A stretch of DNA of 64,000 bases from Streptomyces sp. ISL-43. GTDB taxonomy: Bacteria > Actinomycetota > Actinomycetes > Streptomycetales > Streptomycetaceae. The stretch's first letter is position 1. Each line of letters opens with the position of its first letter. The translations under genes were made by a program, and so were the position numbers. The stretch lies in NCBI RefSeq assembly GCF_018614195.1, contig NZ_JAGGOT010000002.1:154573-218572 (forward strand). The letters are read 5' to 3'. Under the pieces are notes generated by a model. It saw only the letters and a list, made by a program, of their open reading frames with translations. It did not search any database and was not told where the DNA came from. Of the stretch, positions 1 to 8,522 are shown one piece after another.

Positions 1-779
1 GCGGCGAGGACGGCCGGCGGCATGTCGCGGTGGGCGACTTCGATGCCGTGGTCGTTCCAGGCCTGCTCCAGCTGCGCGGAGTCCTTGAAGTACCGGATGG
101 TGACCGCACTCTTGGAGATCTTGCCCTGCCCCTTGTACGAGGAGTTCGGCTTGAGCTCGGCGCTCGTGCCCGCGGCGTAGTCGCCGAGGGTGAACGGCCC
201 GGAGCCGTCGACCTTCACGCCCTCGCGCAGCGCCTTGGCCGGGTACTTGTCCTTGTCCACGATCGAGGCGGCGCCCGTCGCGATCTTGAAGGGGAAGGTC
301 GCGTCACCGGCCGACAGGTTGAAGGTGACGGTGCGGCCCTCGGCCTTGACCGATTCCAGCGTGTTGAACAGCGGCGCCGGCCCCTGGTCGGAATTGATCG
401 CCTTGATGCGGTCGAAGGAGTGCTTGACGTCCTCGGCGGTGATCGCGCGGCCGGAGGAGAACTTCACGTCCGAGCGCAGCTCGCACTGGTAGGTGGTGAG
501 CTTCGCCCCGATGAACTGGCAGGAGGAGGCCGCGTCCGGAACCGGCGTGCCCGATCCGGTCCGGATGGTCAGCAGCGACTGGTAGACGTTGCTGAACAGG
601 GCCCAGGAACCGGCGTCGTACGCCCCGGCCGGGTCGAGGGAGGAGACCACGTCGCTCGTGCCGACGCGGATCGCCTTGCCGCCGCCGGCGTCCTGCGGCA
701 GCAACTGCCAGGTGGCGACGCCGGCGACCCCGAGGACCAGCCCGGCCGCGATGACTTTCGAGCGGACAGACCGCAACAT
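1..779 (-). CDS. ABC transporter substrate-binding protein (SBP_bac_5 family), 3' end outside window
   Basis: Binding component of an oligopeptide/dipeptide-type ABC importer, acting outside the membrane. Only the first 259 residues are visible; the C-terminus lies before base 1. The ATG at 779 follows a GGTGGAGT-type ribosome site. The N-terminus is basic and then hydrophobic (VIAAGLVLGVAGVATW), a signal sequence without a lipobox cysteine. VGTSDVVSSLDPAGAYD near residue 40 and TAEDVKHSFDRIKAIN near residue 115 are typical of OppA/DppA-like proteins, where bound peptide is held between two lobes. Permease and ATPase genes, if present, would lie beyond the left edge, so the substrate cannot be predicted. 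Confidence 0.88.
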   Translation of the reverse strand, partial: MLRSVRSKVIAAGLVLGVAGVATWQLLPQDAGGGKAIRVGTSDVVSSLDPAGAYDAGSWALFSNVYQSLLTIRTGSGTPVPDAASSCQFIGAKLTTYQCELRSDVKFSSGRAITAEDVKHSFDRIKAINSDQGPAPLFNTLESVKAEGRTVTFNLSAGDATFPFKIATGAASIVDKDKYPAKALREGVKVDGSGPFTLGDYAAGTSAELKPNSSYKGQGKISKSAVTIRYFKDSAQLEQAWNDHGIEVAHRDMPPAVLA

Positions 780-828
780 CCCTGACTCCACCCCACGTGG
801 TCGCACACCGATGTGCACGACCAGCTAT

Positions 829-839
829 CCGATTATCGG
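829..839. promoter_or_regulatory. 11-bp palindrome upstream of the binding-protein gene
   Basis: CCGAT-T-ATCGG forms a perfect inverted repeat about 50 bp upstream of the ABC binding-protein start. A second, imperfect inverted repeat (tggtcgcaca and tgtgcacgacca) lies between it and the gene at about 799-824. Either could be an operator; no regulator is encoded beside it, so this is only a candidate. Confidence 0.25.
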
Positions 840-907
840 TCATCCCATCATGGAATTTCAGCCCCGGGAAGGCCGATTCACGGTGTACCCTTGGAGGTTC
901 GGGTGGT

Positions 908-2227
908 TCACGCCTGATATGAGGCGAGTTCGACGACTGTGATGTCCGACGGTGCTCCGACCCGCACCGGCGGCCCCCAGGCACCCGCCCCGCGCGATAC
1001 GTAGAGCTGCGTGTCGCCGTAGCGCTCCAGCCCGGCGACGGTGGGGTTGGCGAGCTCGGCGAGGTAGTTGCCGGGCCAGAGCTGGCCGCCGTGGGTGTGG
1101 CCGGACAGCTGGAGGTCGACTCCGTGCCGGACCGCTTCGTCGATGACGACGGGCTGGTGCGCGAGGAGTACGGAGCTGCGGGCGCGGTCGCGGTCGCCGA
1201 GCGCGGCGGCGAAGTCGGGGCCGTGCCCCTCGGACTCTCCCTGGACGTCGTTGACGCCGGCGAGGTCGAAGTACGGGAGCGCGCGCCGGGCGTTCTCCAG
1301 GGGCGTGAGGCCGAGCTCGCGGACGTGGTCGACCCACTGCTGGGCCCCGGAGAAGTACTCGTGGTTGCCGGTCACGAAGTACGAGCCGTGCCGCGCGCGC
1401 AGGCCCCGGAGCGGCTCGGCGGCGGACCCGAGGTCGTCGACGCTGCCGTCCACGAGGTCGCCGACGACGGCGATGAGGTCGGGCTGGGTGCGGTTGATCG
1501 TGTCGACGATGCGCATGGTGTGGGCGCGGCCGAGGACGGGCCCGAGGTGGATGTCACTGACGACGGCGATGCGGAAGCCGTGAGCCGCGCGGGGCAGTTT
1601 GGCCAGGGGGACCTGGACCCGCTTGACGCGCGGCCCGCGCATGACCCCGTACGTGCCGTACCCGACGGTGCCGATCGCGGCGGCGCCGGCCGCCCCGGCG
1701 ACGGTCCGCGCGAAGCGGCGCCGGCTGAGCCCGTCCCCGTCCGGGGCGGGTGCCACGGGCCCGGCGGCGGCCGCGGGCCCGGCGGGGACCGCGAGGGTGG
1801 CCGCCGGCGCCGTTCCGCTCCCCGCCGACTCCGCACCGGATGCCGTGGCGGCGCGGCCCGCGGCGGGCGCGGCCTCGTCGGCCGGAATCTCCTGAGCCGG
1901 GGCCGGAGCGGTCCGCCGGCGGAGCCATACCGCGCGGGCGGCCTCGGCCACGAGCATGGCCAGGGTCAGGTAGAGGAGGACGGCCAGCCAGAGGTAGCCC
2001 GGCCAGGAGACCGTGCGCTGGAGCCAGAAGGGGGCGCCCGCGCGGCCCGCGAGCAGGGCTGCCAGGGCCAGCAGCGGGAGGGCGAAGGCCAGGGCCGTGC
2101 CCGCGCGGCGGGTGCGCCCGCCCGGGGCGGTGGTGTCACGGACCAGGCGGATCCAGAGCCAGCGGTGGACCAGCGCCAGGAGGGCCAGTACCAGCAGGAC
2201 AGCGGCCACGACCAGAGCGATCGTCAT
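908..2227 (-). CDS. Membrane-anchored metallophosphoesterase (YaeI/YkuE-like)
   Basis: A 439-residue calcineurin-like phosphoesterase. Three hydrophobic segments fill residues 1-110, then an Ala/Pro-rich linker, then an SRRRFAR twin-arginine-like motif followed by a small-residue hydrophobic stretch at about 165-190. The catalytic domain has the dimetal motifs in order: SDIHLGP, GDLVDG, GNHEYF, HQP and SGHTHGGQ. These bind two metal ions that hydrolyse phosphoesters; members of the YkuE/YaeI branch act on envelope lipids such as UDP-diacylglucosamine or are uncharacterised, so the substrate is open. The start overlaps the stop of the upstream small membrane gene by ATGA, implying coupled translation. 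Confidence 0.9.
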   Translation of the reverse strand: MTIALVVAAVLLVLALLALVHRWLWIRLVRDTTAPGGRTRRAGTALAFALPLLALAALLAGRAGAPFWLQRTVSWPGYLWLAVLLYLTLAMLVAEAARAVWLRRRTAPAPAQEIPADEAAPAAGRAATASGAESAGSGTAPAATLAVPAGPAAAAGPVAPAPDGDGLSRRRFARTVAGAAGAAAIGTVGYGTYGVMRGPRVKRVQVPLAKLPRAAHGFRIAVVSDIHLGPVLGRAHTMRIVDTINRTQPDLIAVVGDLVDGSVDDLGSAAEPLRGLRARHGSYFVTGNHEYFSGAQQWVDHVRELGLTPLENARRALPYFDLAGVNDVQGESEGHGPDFAAALGDRDRARSSVLLAHQPVVIDEAVRHGVDLQLSGHTHGGQLWPGNYLAELANPTVAGLERYGDTQLYVSRGAGAWGPPVRVGAPSDITVVELASYQA

Positions 2228-2484
2228 GCGCCCGTCTCCTCACGTGATTCGCGCCGCAACGCCCGCACCCCGCGCAACCCGATCACTCCGACGGCCGTCC
2301 CCAGGAGAAAGGACGCCACTGCCAGGAGAAGGTGGACCCAGAAGTAGCCGGTCGGGTTCCCCGCATCGTCGAACGCCAGGCCGCTTCCGTCCTTCCACAG
2401 GTTCCGAATGAAAGACACCCAGATGAACCAGCTCCACGCACCGAAGGCGAGCAGGAACCAGGAAGCGGTGCGGCTGAGTCTCAT
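2224..2484 (-). CDS. Small two-helix membrane protein (SCO4848 family)
   Basis: An 86-residue protein starting MRLSRTASW with two predicted membrane helices (about residues 8-27 and 46-70) and a basic C-terminal tail. The ATG at 2484 is chosen because it begins a typical membrane-protein N-terminus; the reading frame stays open further upstream but into the divergent gene's region. It shares four bases with the following metallophosphoesterase start. The pair, next to a divergent D,D-carboxypeptidase, is a conserved Streptomyces arrangement, suggesting a shared envelope role. No biochemical function is known to me. Confidence 0.8.
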   Translation of the reverse strand: MRLSRTASWFLLAFGAWSWFIWVSFIRNLWKDGSGLAFDDAGNPTGYFWVHLLLAVASFLLGTAVGVIGLRGVRALRRESREETGA

Positions 2485-2605
2485 GACCCCAGTATCGGTT
2501 TCGTCCCCGGGACGGACGCGCGGGGGTGGGCTGTCCCGGCGGTGGTTTGAGCAAATTGGCCGGTCCGTGCCGCTCATCAGAGGATCGGGATGTACTTTCA
2601 CCTGG

Positions 2606-3850
2606 GTGTCTGCCAAGAAGACCGCACTGACGGTCCTTTCCGCCGCACTTCCCGCACTGCTGGTCCCGGCACTGCTGGCGTCGCCCGCGTACGCCGCGCC
2701 GTCGCCGCCCGCCGATGGGAAGGGGCAGCCGCCCAAGGCGCCCGCGCCGCCCGCCTCCATGTCGACGGTCGGCGGCACGGCGCTCGGGCAGCCCGGTACG
2801 CAGGTCAACCCGCTGCCCGGCGCTCCCGCGCTGCCGGCGAACCTGACGGGCCGGTCGTGGATCGTGGCCGACGCCGAGACGGGTGAGGTCCTGGCGGCGC
2901 ACAACGCGCACTGGCGGCTCCCCCCGGCCTCCACCATGAAGATGCTCTTCGCCGACACCGTGCTGCCGAGCCTGCCCAAGGGCCAGGTCCACAAGGTCAC
3001 CGAGCAGGAGCTGTCCGGGGTCGGCTCCGGCTCCAGCCTGGTCGGGATCAAGGAGGACACCGAGTACAGCGTCCACGACCTGTGGCTGGGGGTGTTCCTG
3101 CGTTCCGGCAACGACGCCGTGCACGTGCTTTCGGCCATGAACGGCGGCTTCGAGAAGACCGTCAACGACATGCAGTCCCATGCCGAGGAGCTCCAGGCCC
3201 TGGACACGCACGTGGTGTCCCCGGACGGCTACGACGCTCCCGGCCAGGTCTCCAGCGCCTACGACCTCACCCTCATCGCCCGCTCCGGGCTGCAGAAGCA
3301 GGACTTCCGCGAGTACTGCGGCACGGCCAGCGCGAAGTTCCCCGGCAGGCAGGAGACGGGCAAGCCGCGCGAGACCTTCGAGATCCAGAACACCAACCGG
3401 CTGATGACCGGCGCCGGCGGCATCGCCCCCTACAAGGGCATCGCCGGGGTGAAGAACGGCAACACGACGATGGCCGGCTCCACCTTCACCGGCGCCGCCC
3501 AGCGCGGGGACAAGAAGCTGCTGGTCACGGTGATGAACCCGGGGACCGGCGGGGCCAACTCCGTGTACGAGGAGACCGCCGACCTCCTCGACTGGGGTTT
3601 CTCGGCGGCCGGGAAGGTCAAGCCGGTGGGCGAGCTGGTGCCGCCGAAGAGCGCGGACACCTCCTCGCACGGCTCCCCGGCCCAGTCCCACGAGAACAAC
3701 CCGTCGGCGTCCGGTGACGGCTCGGGCGGCGGTGTCGGTACGGCGCTCGGCGTCGCGGGCGGGGTCCTGGCCGTCGTGGCCGGCGGCGCGTACGCGGTCA
3801 ACCGGCGCTGGCCGCGGGGCCGCGGCCGCCGGGCTCGCGGCCGGGCGTAG
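2606..3850 (+). CDS. D-alanyl-D-alanine carboxypeptidase (penicillin-binding protein, S11)
   Basis: Trims the terminal D-Ala of peptidoglycan pentapeptides outside the cell. The GTG at 2606 (VSAKKTALTV...) is preferred because it directly precedes a signal peptide ending ASPAYAA; upstream in-frame codons encode nothing signal-like. The catalytic motifs are PASTMKM (SxxK), RSGND (SxN) and GVKNGNTT, where Asn replaces the usual Thr of KTG; such changes occur in this subfamily. A C-terminal hydrophobic helix (GTALGVAGGVLAVVAGGAYAV) and a very basic tail would anchor the enzyme in the membrane. Its last 53 bp overlap the convergent YihY-family gene. Confidence 0.92.
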   Translation: MSAKKTALTVLSAALPALLVPALLASPAYAAPSPPADGKGQPPKAPAPPASMSTVGGTALGQPGTQVNPLPGAPALPANLTGRSWIVADAETGEVLAAHNAHWRLPPASTMKMLFADTVLPSLPKGQVHKVTEQELSGVGSGSSLVGIKEDTEYSVHDLWLGVFLRSGNDAVHVLSAMNGGFEKTVNDMQSHAEELQALDTHVVSPDGYDAPGQVSSAYDLTLIARSGLQKQDFREYCGTASAKFPGRQETGKPRETFEIQNTNRLMTGAGGIAPYKGIAGVKNGNTTMAGSTFTGAAQRGDKKLLVTVMNPGTGGANSVYEETADLLDWGFSAAGKVKPVGELVPPKSADTSSHGSPAQSHENNPSASGDGSGGGVGTALGVAGGVLAVVAGGAYAVNRRWPRGRGRRARGRA

Positions 3851-4838
3851 CGGGCCCGCCGGCGGATCCGTCAGCCGAACCGGCGGAGGAGCCGGCGGAG
3901 GAGCCGGCGGAGGACCCGGCGGAGGACCCGGAAGGCTCGGAGCCCGGCTTCGGCTCCGGCTCCGGGTCCTGCGCCCCGTCTCCGTCCCCGTCGTCGCGGC
4001 TCGCCGTCCAGGCGGCGCAGAACAGCAGCAGCTTCGCCGTCAGGTTGATCCAGACCAGCAGTGCGATCGGCACGCCGAAGGCCCCGTACATGCTCTTCGT
4101 GGCGACCTCCCGCATGTAGCCGCTGAGCAGCAGCTTCAGCAGTTCGAAGCCGGCCGCGCCGATGAGGGCCGCCTGGATCAGGCGGCCGCGCGATGGTTCG
4201 ACGCTCGGGAGCAGGGTCAGGACGTAGAGCAGGAGCAGGAAGGCGGCCACGACTCCGACGAGGAAGGCCCCGCCCCGCAGCAGCCCGCCGCCCGCGCCCT
4301 CGCGCGGCACGCCCAGCCAGTCGCCGGCCTTGCCGACCGCGCTGGAGCCGAAGATCGAAGCGGCGGCCGAGGCCAGGCCGACGCCGCCGAGGCCGATGAG
4401 GACGATCGCGTCCTTGCCCTTGCGGACGAAGGGGTTGCCCTCGTCCTCGTCGTCCTTGCCCCAGACGGCGCGCAGGCAGTCCCGCATCGAGCCGACCCAG
4501 CCGATGCCAGTGAAGAGGAGGATCGCGGCGGCGACCAGGCCGACCGTGCCGGCGTTCGCGACGAGGGCGTTGATGTCGAGCTGGTCGGAGATGCCGGGGA
4601 CCTGTTCGGCGAGGTTCTTCTGGAGCTTGTCGAGCTGGTCCTGGCTCAGCAGTCCGGCGCCGATCGCGGCGGCCACGGTGATCAGCGGGAAGAGCGCGAG
4701 GAAGCTGATGAAGGTGATGGCGGCGGCGAGCCGGGTCCAGTGGACGCGGTCGAGCCGCTGGTAGGAACGCCACAGGTGGGTCCGCATGAGGGCGGACACC
4801 AGGGGCCCGATCACCGGGAGTTTCGTCAGCCAGTCCAT
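3798..4838 (-). CDS. YihY/virulence factor BrkB family membrane protein
   Basis: A 346-residue polytopic inner-membrane protein. About six hydrophobic segments are visible, with typical family landmarks near the N-terminus (a cytosolic lead, then AAAITFISFLALFPLITVAA around residues 37-56) and a GAFGVPIALLVWINL helix towards the end. The C-terminal 60 residues are low complexity, with a repeated SSAG unit coded by a 12-bp DNA repeat near 3875-3925. The family was once called ribonuclease BN, wrongly; its function is unresolved. The gene converges on and overlaps the carboxypeptidase gene by 53 bp, so the tail may be a recent 3' extension. Confidence 0.88.
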   Translation of the reverse strand: MDWLTKLPVIGPLVSALMRTHLWRSYQRLDRVHWTRLAAAITFISFLALFPLITVAAAIGAGLLSQDQLDKLQKNLAEQVPGISDQLDINALVANAGTVGLVAAAILLFTGIGWVGSMRDCLRAVWGKDDEDEGNPFVRKGKDAIVLIGLGGVGLASAAASIFGSSAVGKAGDWLGVPREGAGGGLLRGGAFLVGVVAAFLLLLYVLTLLPSVEPSRGRLIQAALIGAAGFELLKLLLSGYMREVATKSMYGAFGVPIALLVWINLTAKLLLFCAAWTASRDDGDGDGAQDPEPEPKPGSEPSGSSAGSSAGSSAGSSAGSADGSAGGPATPGREPGGRGPAASAG

Positions 4839-4983
4839 ACGTTCACCGTAAATGAGCCATCGGAAATAGCCGGTATTGCCGGTTTTGGGGACTACGGTCG
4901 TCGATTGTGACTTTTCGCCCTACGGCTCGGCCGTTCCACGCCCTGGTCCTGCGAAGGATCAGCTTCCGGTTCCGGTTCCTGCG

Positions 4984-5592
4984 TCAGGAACGGCGTACGG
5001 TGGCCTCGCCGGCGGCATTCGCCGCACTGTCCGTCGCCGACCCCGGCTGCGCCGGAACACCGGCCGCGCCATTGCCGAACGGATACTCCCGCAGCTTGCG
5101 CCAGACCCCGTCCGAGCCCTGTTCGTAGAGCGCGAAACCGGAGCAGATCCACTCGGCCGCGTAGTCCGCGAGCGTGCTGAACGCCAGGTCCATCGCCTCC
5201 TCGGAGATCCCGTGGGCGACCGTGACGTGCGGGTGGTACGGGAAGGCCAGCTCCCGGCTGAGCGGCCCCTGCGGGTCGCGGACCCGGCTCTGGAGCCGGG
5301 TGCAGCCGGGACCGCCCTCGACGACCTGGACGAAGACGACCGGCGAGAGGGGGCGGAAGGTTCCCGTACCGGCCAGCCGCATCGCGAAGGGGCGGCCGGC
5401 GGCCGCGACCTCGGCCAGGTGGGCCCGGATCAGCGGAAGCCGTTCCGCGGCCACCTCGGTCGGCGGTACGAGGGTGACGTGCGTGGGAATGCCGTGCGCG
5501 GCGGCGTCCCCGAAGCCGGCGCGCAGCTCCTGGAGGCTGCTGCCGTACGGCTCCGGGACCGCGATCGAAACGCCGAGCGTTACGGTCCCCAC
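4984..5592 (-). CDS. 2'-5' RNA ligase / 2H phosphoesterase family protein
   Basis: A 202-residue cytosolic member of the 2H (LigT-like) superfamily. The two signature HxTx motifs are present: HVTL at residues 38-41 and HVTV (in YHPHVTVAHG) at 122-125, at the spacing expected for the two-lobed fold. Relatives carry out 2',3'-cyclic phosphodiester chemistry on RNA ends or nucleotides. The last 25 residues are Ala-rich and probably disordered. It starts at the ATG at 5592 and sits downstream of trpS in the same direction, separated by a hairpin terminator, so it is probably transcribed separately. Confidence 0.85.
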   Translation of the reverse strand: MGTVTLGVSIAVPEPYGSSLQELRAGFGDAAAHGIPTHVTLVPPTEVAAERLPLIRAHLAEVAAAGRPFAMRLAGTGTFRPLSPVVFVQVVEGGPGCTRLQSRVRDPQGPLSRELAFPYHPHVTVAHGISEEAMDLAFSTLADYAAEWICSGFALYEQGSDGVWRKLREYPFGNGAAGVPAQPGSATDSAANAAGEATVRRS

Positions 5593-5652
5593 GTATGTCT
5601 CCTCCGCCTGTCGTCCTGCGCGTCGTCTGTGTGCGGCCTGTGTGCCGCGCGT

Positions 5653-5681
5653 GTGCTGCCGCCCCAGTGTGGCGGCAGCAC
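5653..5681 (-). terminator. Hairpin terminator after trpS
   Basis: An 11-bp perfect stem (GTGCTGCCGCC and its complement) with a 7-nt loop lies about 40 bp past the trpS stop and before the RNA-ligase-like gene. There is no T-run, as is usual for Streptomyces terminators. Confidence 0.65.
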
Positions 5682-5720
5682 CCCCCAGATCGCCAGGGCC
5701 CTCTTTCCCTTCGCGGCCCG

Positions 5721-6734
5721 TCAGTGCTTCGCGGGCAGGAAACCGAGGTGGTCGTAGGCCTGCGCCAGGGTCTCCGCGGCGACCGCCCGGGCCTTCTCCG
5801 CACCCTTCGCCAGCAGGGAATCCAGGGTCTCCGGGTCGTCCAGGTACTCCTGGGTGCGCTGCTTGAAGGGTGTGACGAAATCGACCATCACGCCGGCCAG
5901 GTCGGTCTTGAGCGCGCCGTAGCCCTTGCCCTCGTACGCGGCCTCGAGCGCGGGGATGGACTCGCCCGTGAGGGTGGAGTAGATCGTGAGCAGGTTGCTG
6001 ACGCCGGGCTTGTTCACGGTGTCGAAGCGGACCACGGCCTCGGTGTCCGTGACCGCGCTCTTGATCTTCTTCTCGGTGGCCTTCGGCTCGTCGAGGAGGT
6101 TGATCAGGCCCTTGGGGGACGACGCCGACTTCGACATCTTGATCGCCGGGTCCTGGAGGTCGTAGATCTTCGCGACCTCCTTGACGATGTGCGCGGCGGG
6201 CAGGGTGAAGGTCTGCCCGAAGCGCGTGTTGAAGCGCTCGGCCAGGTCGCGGGTCAGCTCGATGTGCTGACGCTGGTCCTCGCCGACGGGGACGGAGTTC
6301 GCCTGGTAGAGCAGGATGTCGGCGACCTGGAGGATCGGGTACGTGAACAGGCCGACGGTGGCGTTGTTGGCGCCCTGCTTGGCGGACTTGTCCTTGAACT
6401 GGGTCATCCGGCTGGCCTCACCGAAGCCGGTGATGCAGTTCATGACCCAGCCGAGCTGCGCATGCTCGGGCACGTGGCTCTGGATGAAGAGCGTGCAGCG
6501 CTCGGGGTCCAGGCCGGCGGCGAGCAGCTGCGCGGCGGAGAGGCGGGTGTTCGCGCGGAGATCCTTCGGATCCTGCGGCATGGTGATCGCGTGCAGGTCG
6601 ACGACCATGTAGAAGGCGTCGTGCGTCTCCTGCAGGGCGACGTACTGGCGGATGGCTCCGAGGTAGTTCCCGAGGTGGAACGAACCGGAGGTGGGCTGGA
6701 TGCCGGAGAGCGCGCGAGGACGATCAGAAGCCAT
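5721..6734 (-). CDS. trpS: Tryptophan--tRNA ligase
   Basis: Charges tRNA-Trp with tryptophan in the cytosol. The 337-residue length is standard for bacterial TrpRS. Class I signatures are present: the HIGH-type motif as [10 protein letters not shown] near residue 16-25 and the KMSKS loop as [13 protein letters not shown] near 200. The start ATG at 6734 is preceded by GAATGGAGCC, a usable ribosome site. Streptomycetes often hold two trpS copies, one of which resists indolmycin; which type this is cannot be told by eye. A 283-bp spacer with terminator-type hairpins separates it from glyA. Confidence 0.97.
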   Translation of the reverse strand: MASDRPRALSGIQPTSGSFHLGNYLGAIRQYVALQETHDAFYMVVDLHAITMPQDPKDLRANTRLSAAQLLAAGLDPERCTLFIQSHVPEHAQLGWVMNCITGFGEASRMTQFKDKSAKQGANNATVGLFTYPILQVADILLYQANSVPVGEDQRQHIELTRDLAERFNTRFGQTFTLPAAHIVKEVAKIYDLQDPAIKMSKSASSPKGLINLLDEPKATEKKIKSAVTDTEAVVRFDTVNKPGVSNLLTIYSTLTGESIPALEAAYEGKGYGALKTDLAGVMVDFVTPFKQRTQEYLDDPETLDSLLAKGAEKARAVAAETLAQAYDHLGFLPAKH

Positions 6735-6962
6735 GGCTCCATTCTCTCAGGTGTGATGGCGGGCTCCGGCCGCCACATGGCCTGATCCGGACCGGCGCGG
6801 GCCGGAGATCACCCGGTGCGGCCCATGGGCATTGGCGATCACTGTGCGTACTCGCGCGTAACCGTTCGGCTTGATCTTGTCCGAAGCGAGCGACCGATTT
6901 GCCGCCGCCGGGTGCGGGCGCCGCCGCGCGCGGGCCCTCTCCCCGCCCCACCCTTCCACCGT

Positions 6963-6999
6963 TCCCCGGGCTCTGCCCGGGGTCTGGGGCGGAGCCCCG
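6963..6999 (-). terminator. GC-rich double hairpin after glyA
   Basis: About 20-55 bp past the glyA stop, on the minus strand, two overlapping inverted repeats occur: GGGGCTCCGCCCC and CCCCGGG-cagag-CCCGGGG. This is a common streptomycete terminator layout. It overlaps the region upstream of trpS. Confidence 0.6.
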
Positions 7000-7017
7000 G
7001 GAAGGCGGCCCGCAGGG

Positions 7018-8286
7018 TTACGACAGCGGGAGCCCCGGGGCCGGGAAGGCGGACATCAGGTCCGCGACCTCCGCGCGGATGGCCCCGAGGGCCGCTTCGT
7101 CCGACTCCGCGGCCGCGGACACCGCCCGCGAGATCCACTCCGCGACCACCGGCATGTGCTCGACCCCCAGCCCCCGCGAGGTCAGGGACGGCGTACCGAT
7201 CCGGATGCCCGACGGGTCGAAGGGCTTGCGCGGGTCGAACGGCACCGTGTTGTAGTTCACGACGATGCCCGCCCGGTCCAGCGCCTTCGCCGCGATCTTG
7301 CCCGGGACGTCCTTGCCGGTGAGGTCGATGAGGATCAGGTGGTTGTCCGTACCGCCCGAGACCAGGTCGAAGCCCCGCTCCAGCAGCGCCGCGGCCAGCG
7401 CCTTGGCGTTCGCCACGACCGCGTGGGCGTACGTCACGAAGGACGGCTGCGCCGCCTCGTGGAGCGCCACCGCGATGCCGGCCGTCGTCTGGTTGTGCGG
7501 GCCGCCCTGGAGGCCCGGGAAGACCGCCTTGTCGATGGCCTTCGCGTGCTCCTCGCGGCACATCAGCATCGCGCCGCGCGGGCCGCGCAGGGTCTTGTGG
7601 GTGGTCGTCGAGATCACGTCCACGTGCCCGGCCGGGGACGGGTGCGCCCCGCCCGCGATCAGGCCCGCGATGTGCGCGACGTCCGCGACGAGTACCGAGC
7701 CCGCCTCCTTCGCGATCGACGCGAACGCCTCGAAGTCGATCGTGCGCGGGAGTGCGGTGCCGCCGCAGAAGATCAGCTTGGGCCGCTCGGCCAGCGCGAG
7801 GGCCCGTACGGCGTCGTAGTCGATGAGGCCGCTGTCGGCCTGGACCCCGTACTGCACGCCACGGAACCAGGAGCCCGTCGCCGAGACGCCCCAGCCGTGC
7901 GTCAGGTGCCCGCCCATCGGCAGCGCCATGCCCATCACCGTGTCGCCCGGCTTGGCGAAGGCCAGGTACACGGCCAGGTTCGCCGGGGAGCCGGAGTACG
8001 GCTGCACGTTGGCGTGGTCCACGCCGAACAGGCCCTTCGCCCGCTCGACGGCCAGCGCCTCGACGCGGTCGATGTTCTGCTGGCCCTCGTAGTAGCGCCG
8101 GCCCGGGTAGCCCTCGCTGTACTTGTTCTGCAGCACGGTGCCGGAGGCCTCCAGCACGGCCGCGGACACGTAGTTCTCACTCGGGATCAGGCGCAGGGTC
8201 TGTGCCTGCAGCGTTTCCTCGGCGGCGACGAAGGACGCCAGCTCGGGGTCGGTGGCAAGAAGGGCGGGGTGGTGGTTCGCGCTCAT
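7018..8286 (-). CDS. glyA: Serine hydroxymethyltransferase
   Basis: PLP enzyme converting serine and tetrahydrofolate to glycine and 5,10-methylene-THF, the main source of one-carbon units for purines. The protein has 422 residues. The PLP-lysine motif TTTHKTLRGPRG is intact and the N-terminus (MSANHHPALLATDPEL) is typical. The ATG at 8286 is fixed by an excellent GGAGGAG ribosome site eight bases upstream; the frame stays open further upstream but across the riboswitch. Its leader contains a ZTP-sensing aptamer, matching its role in purine/folate metabolism together with folD, purN and purH elsewhere in this window. It is divergent from rocD. Confidence 0.97.
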   Translation of the reverse strand: MSANHHPALLATDPELASFVAAEETLQAQTLRLIPSENYVSAAVLEASGTVLQNKYSEGYPGRRYYEGQQNIDRVEALAVERAKGLFGVDHANVQPYSGSPANLAVYLAFAKPGDTVMGMALPMGGHLTHGWGVSATGSWFRGVQYGVQADSGLIDYDAVRALALAERPKLIFCGGTALPRTIDFEAFASIAKEAGSVLVADVAHIAGLIAGGAHPSPAGHVDVISTTTHKTLRGPRGAMLMCREEHAKAIDKAVFPGLQGGPHNQTTAGIAVALHEAAQPSFVTYAHAVVANAKALAAALLERGFDLVSGGTDNHLILIDLTGKDVPGKIAAKALDRAGIVVNYNTVPFDPRKPFDPSGIRIGTPSLTSRGLGVEHMPVVAEWISRAVSAAAESDEAALGAIRAEVADLMSAFPAPGLPLS

Positions 8287-8328
8287 GGCGGCTCCTCCGG
8301 GGTCGATGTCAGATCTCGTCCCCGCGAG

Positions 8329-8407
8329 GCCCAGGCGAGCGGCCCTGTATGCGGTCGTGCGCGCACGACTCCCCCGGAGTTGGTTCTCCGTACGCCAGTC
8401 GCCGTGC
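8329..8407 (-). ncRNA. ZTP (pfl) riboswitch aptamer upstream of glyA
   Basis: Read on the minus strand this leader matches the ZTP/ZMP riboswitch. A 7-bp P1 stem forms from 8407-8401 and 8369-8363 (GCACGGC with GTCGTGC). Inside it lie the conserved GACTGGCG (8400-8393) and a 5-bp hairpin CGGAG/CTCCG with an AACCAA loop. After a linker comes the conserved 3' element GCCGCTCGCCTGGGC (8343-8329). The class binds ZTP/ZMP, the AICAR nucleotides that build up when 10-formyl-THF is short, and switches on folate/purine genes; glyA is a classic target in actinobacteria. The aptamer ends about 40 nt before the start codon, so control of ribosome binding or early termination is possible. Confidence 0.9.
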
Positions 8408-8476
8408 GTACCGCACACCTTAGCGGGCACGCCACGAGAAAGGTTTCTCCGTCCGGTATACGAGCGAAGTTAGAAG

Positions 8477-8495
8477 GTGACGCCACCCTCGTCAC
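8477..8495. promoter_or_regulatory. Inverted repeat in the rocD upstream region
   Basis: GTGACG-N7-CGTCAC is a perfect 6-bp inverted repeat about 28 bp upstream of the rocD GTG. It may be an operator for the ornithine aminotransferase gene; no regulator is adjacent. Confidence 0.3.
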
Positions 8496-8522
8496 AGGCC
8501 TTGACGGACGATCGGAGACCCC

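Noticed and set aside
3798..3850. Frameshift or misassembly at the 53-bp overlap between the carboxypeptidase and YihY-family genes
   Set aside because: Both frames keep sensible C-termini (basic tail; low-complexity SSAG/Gly-Pro tail) and convergent 3' overlaps are common in Streptomyces.
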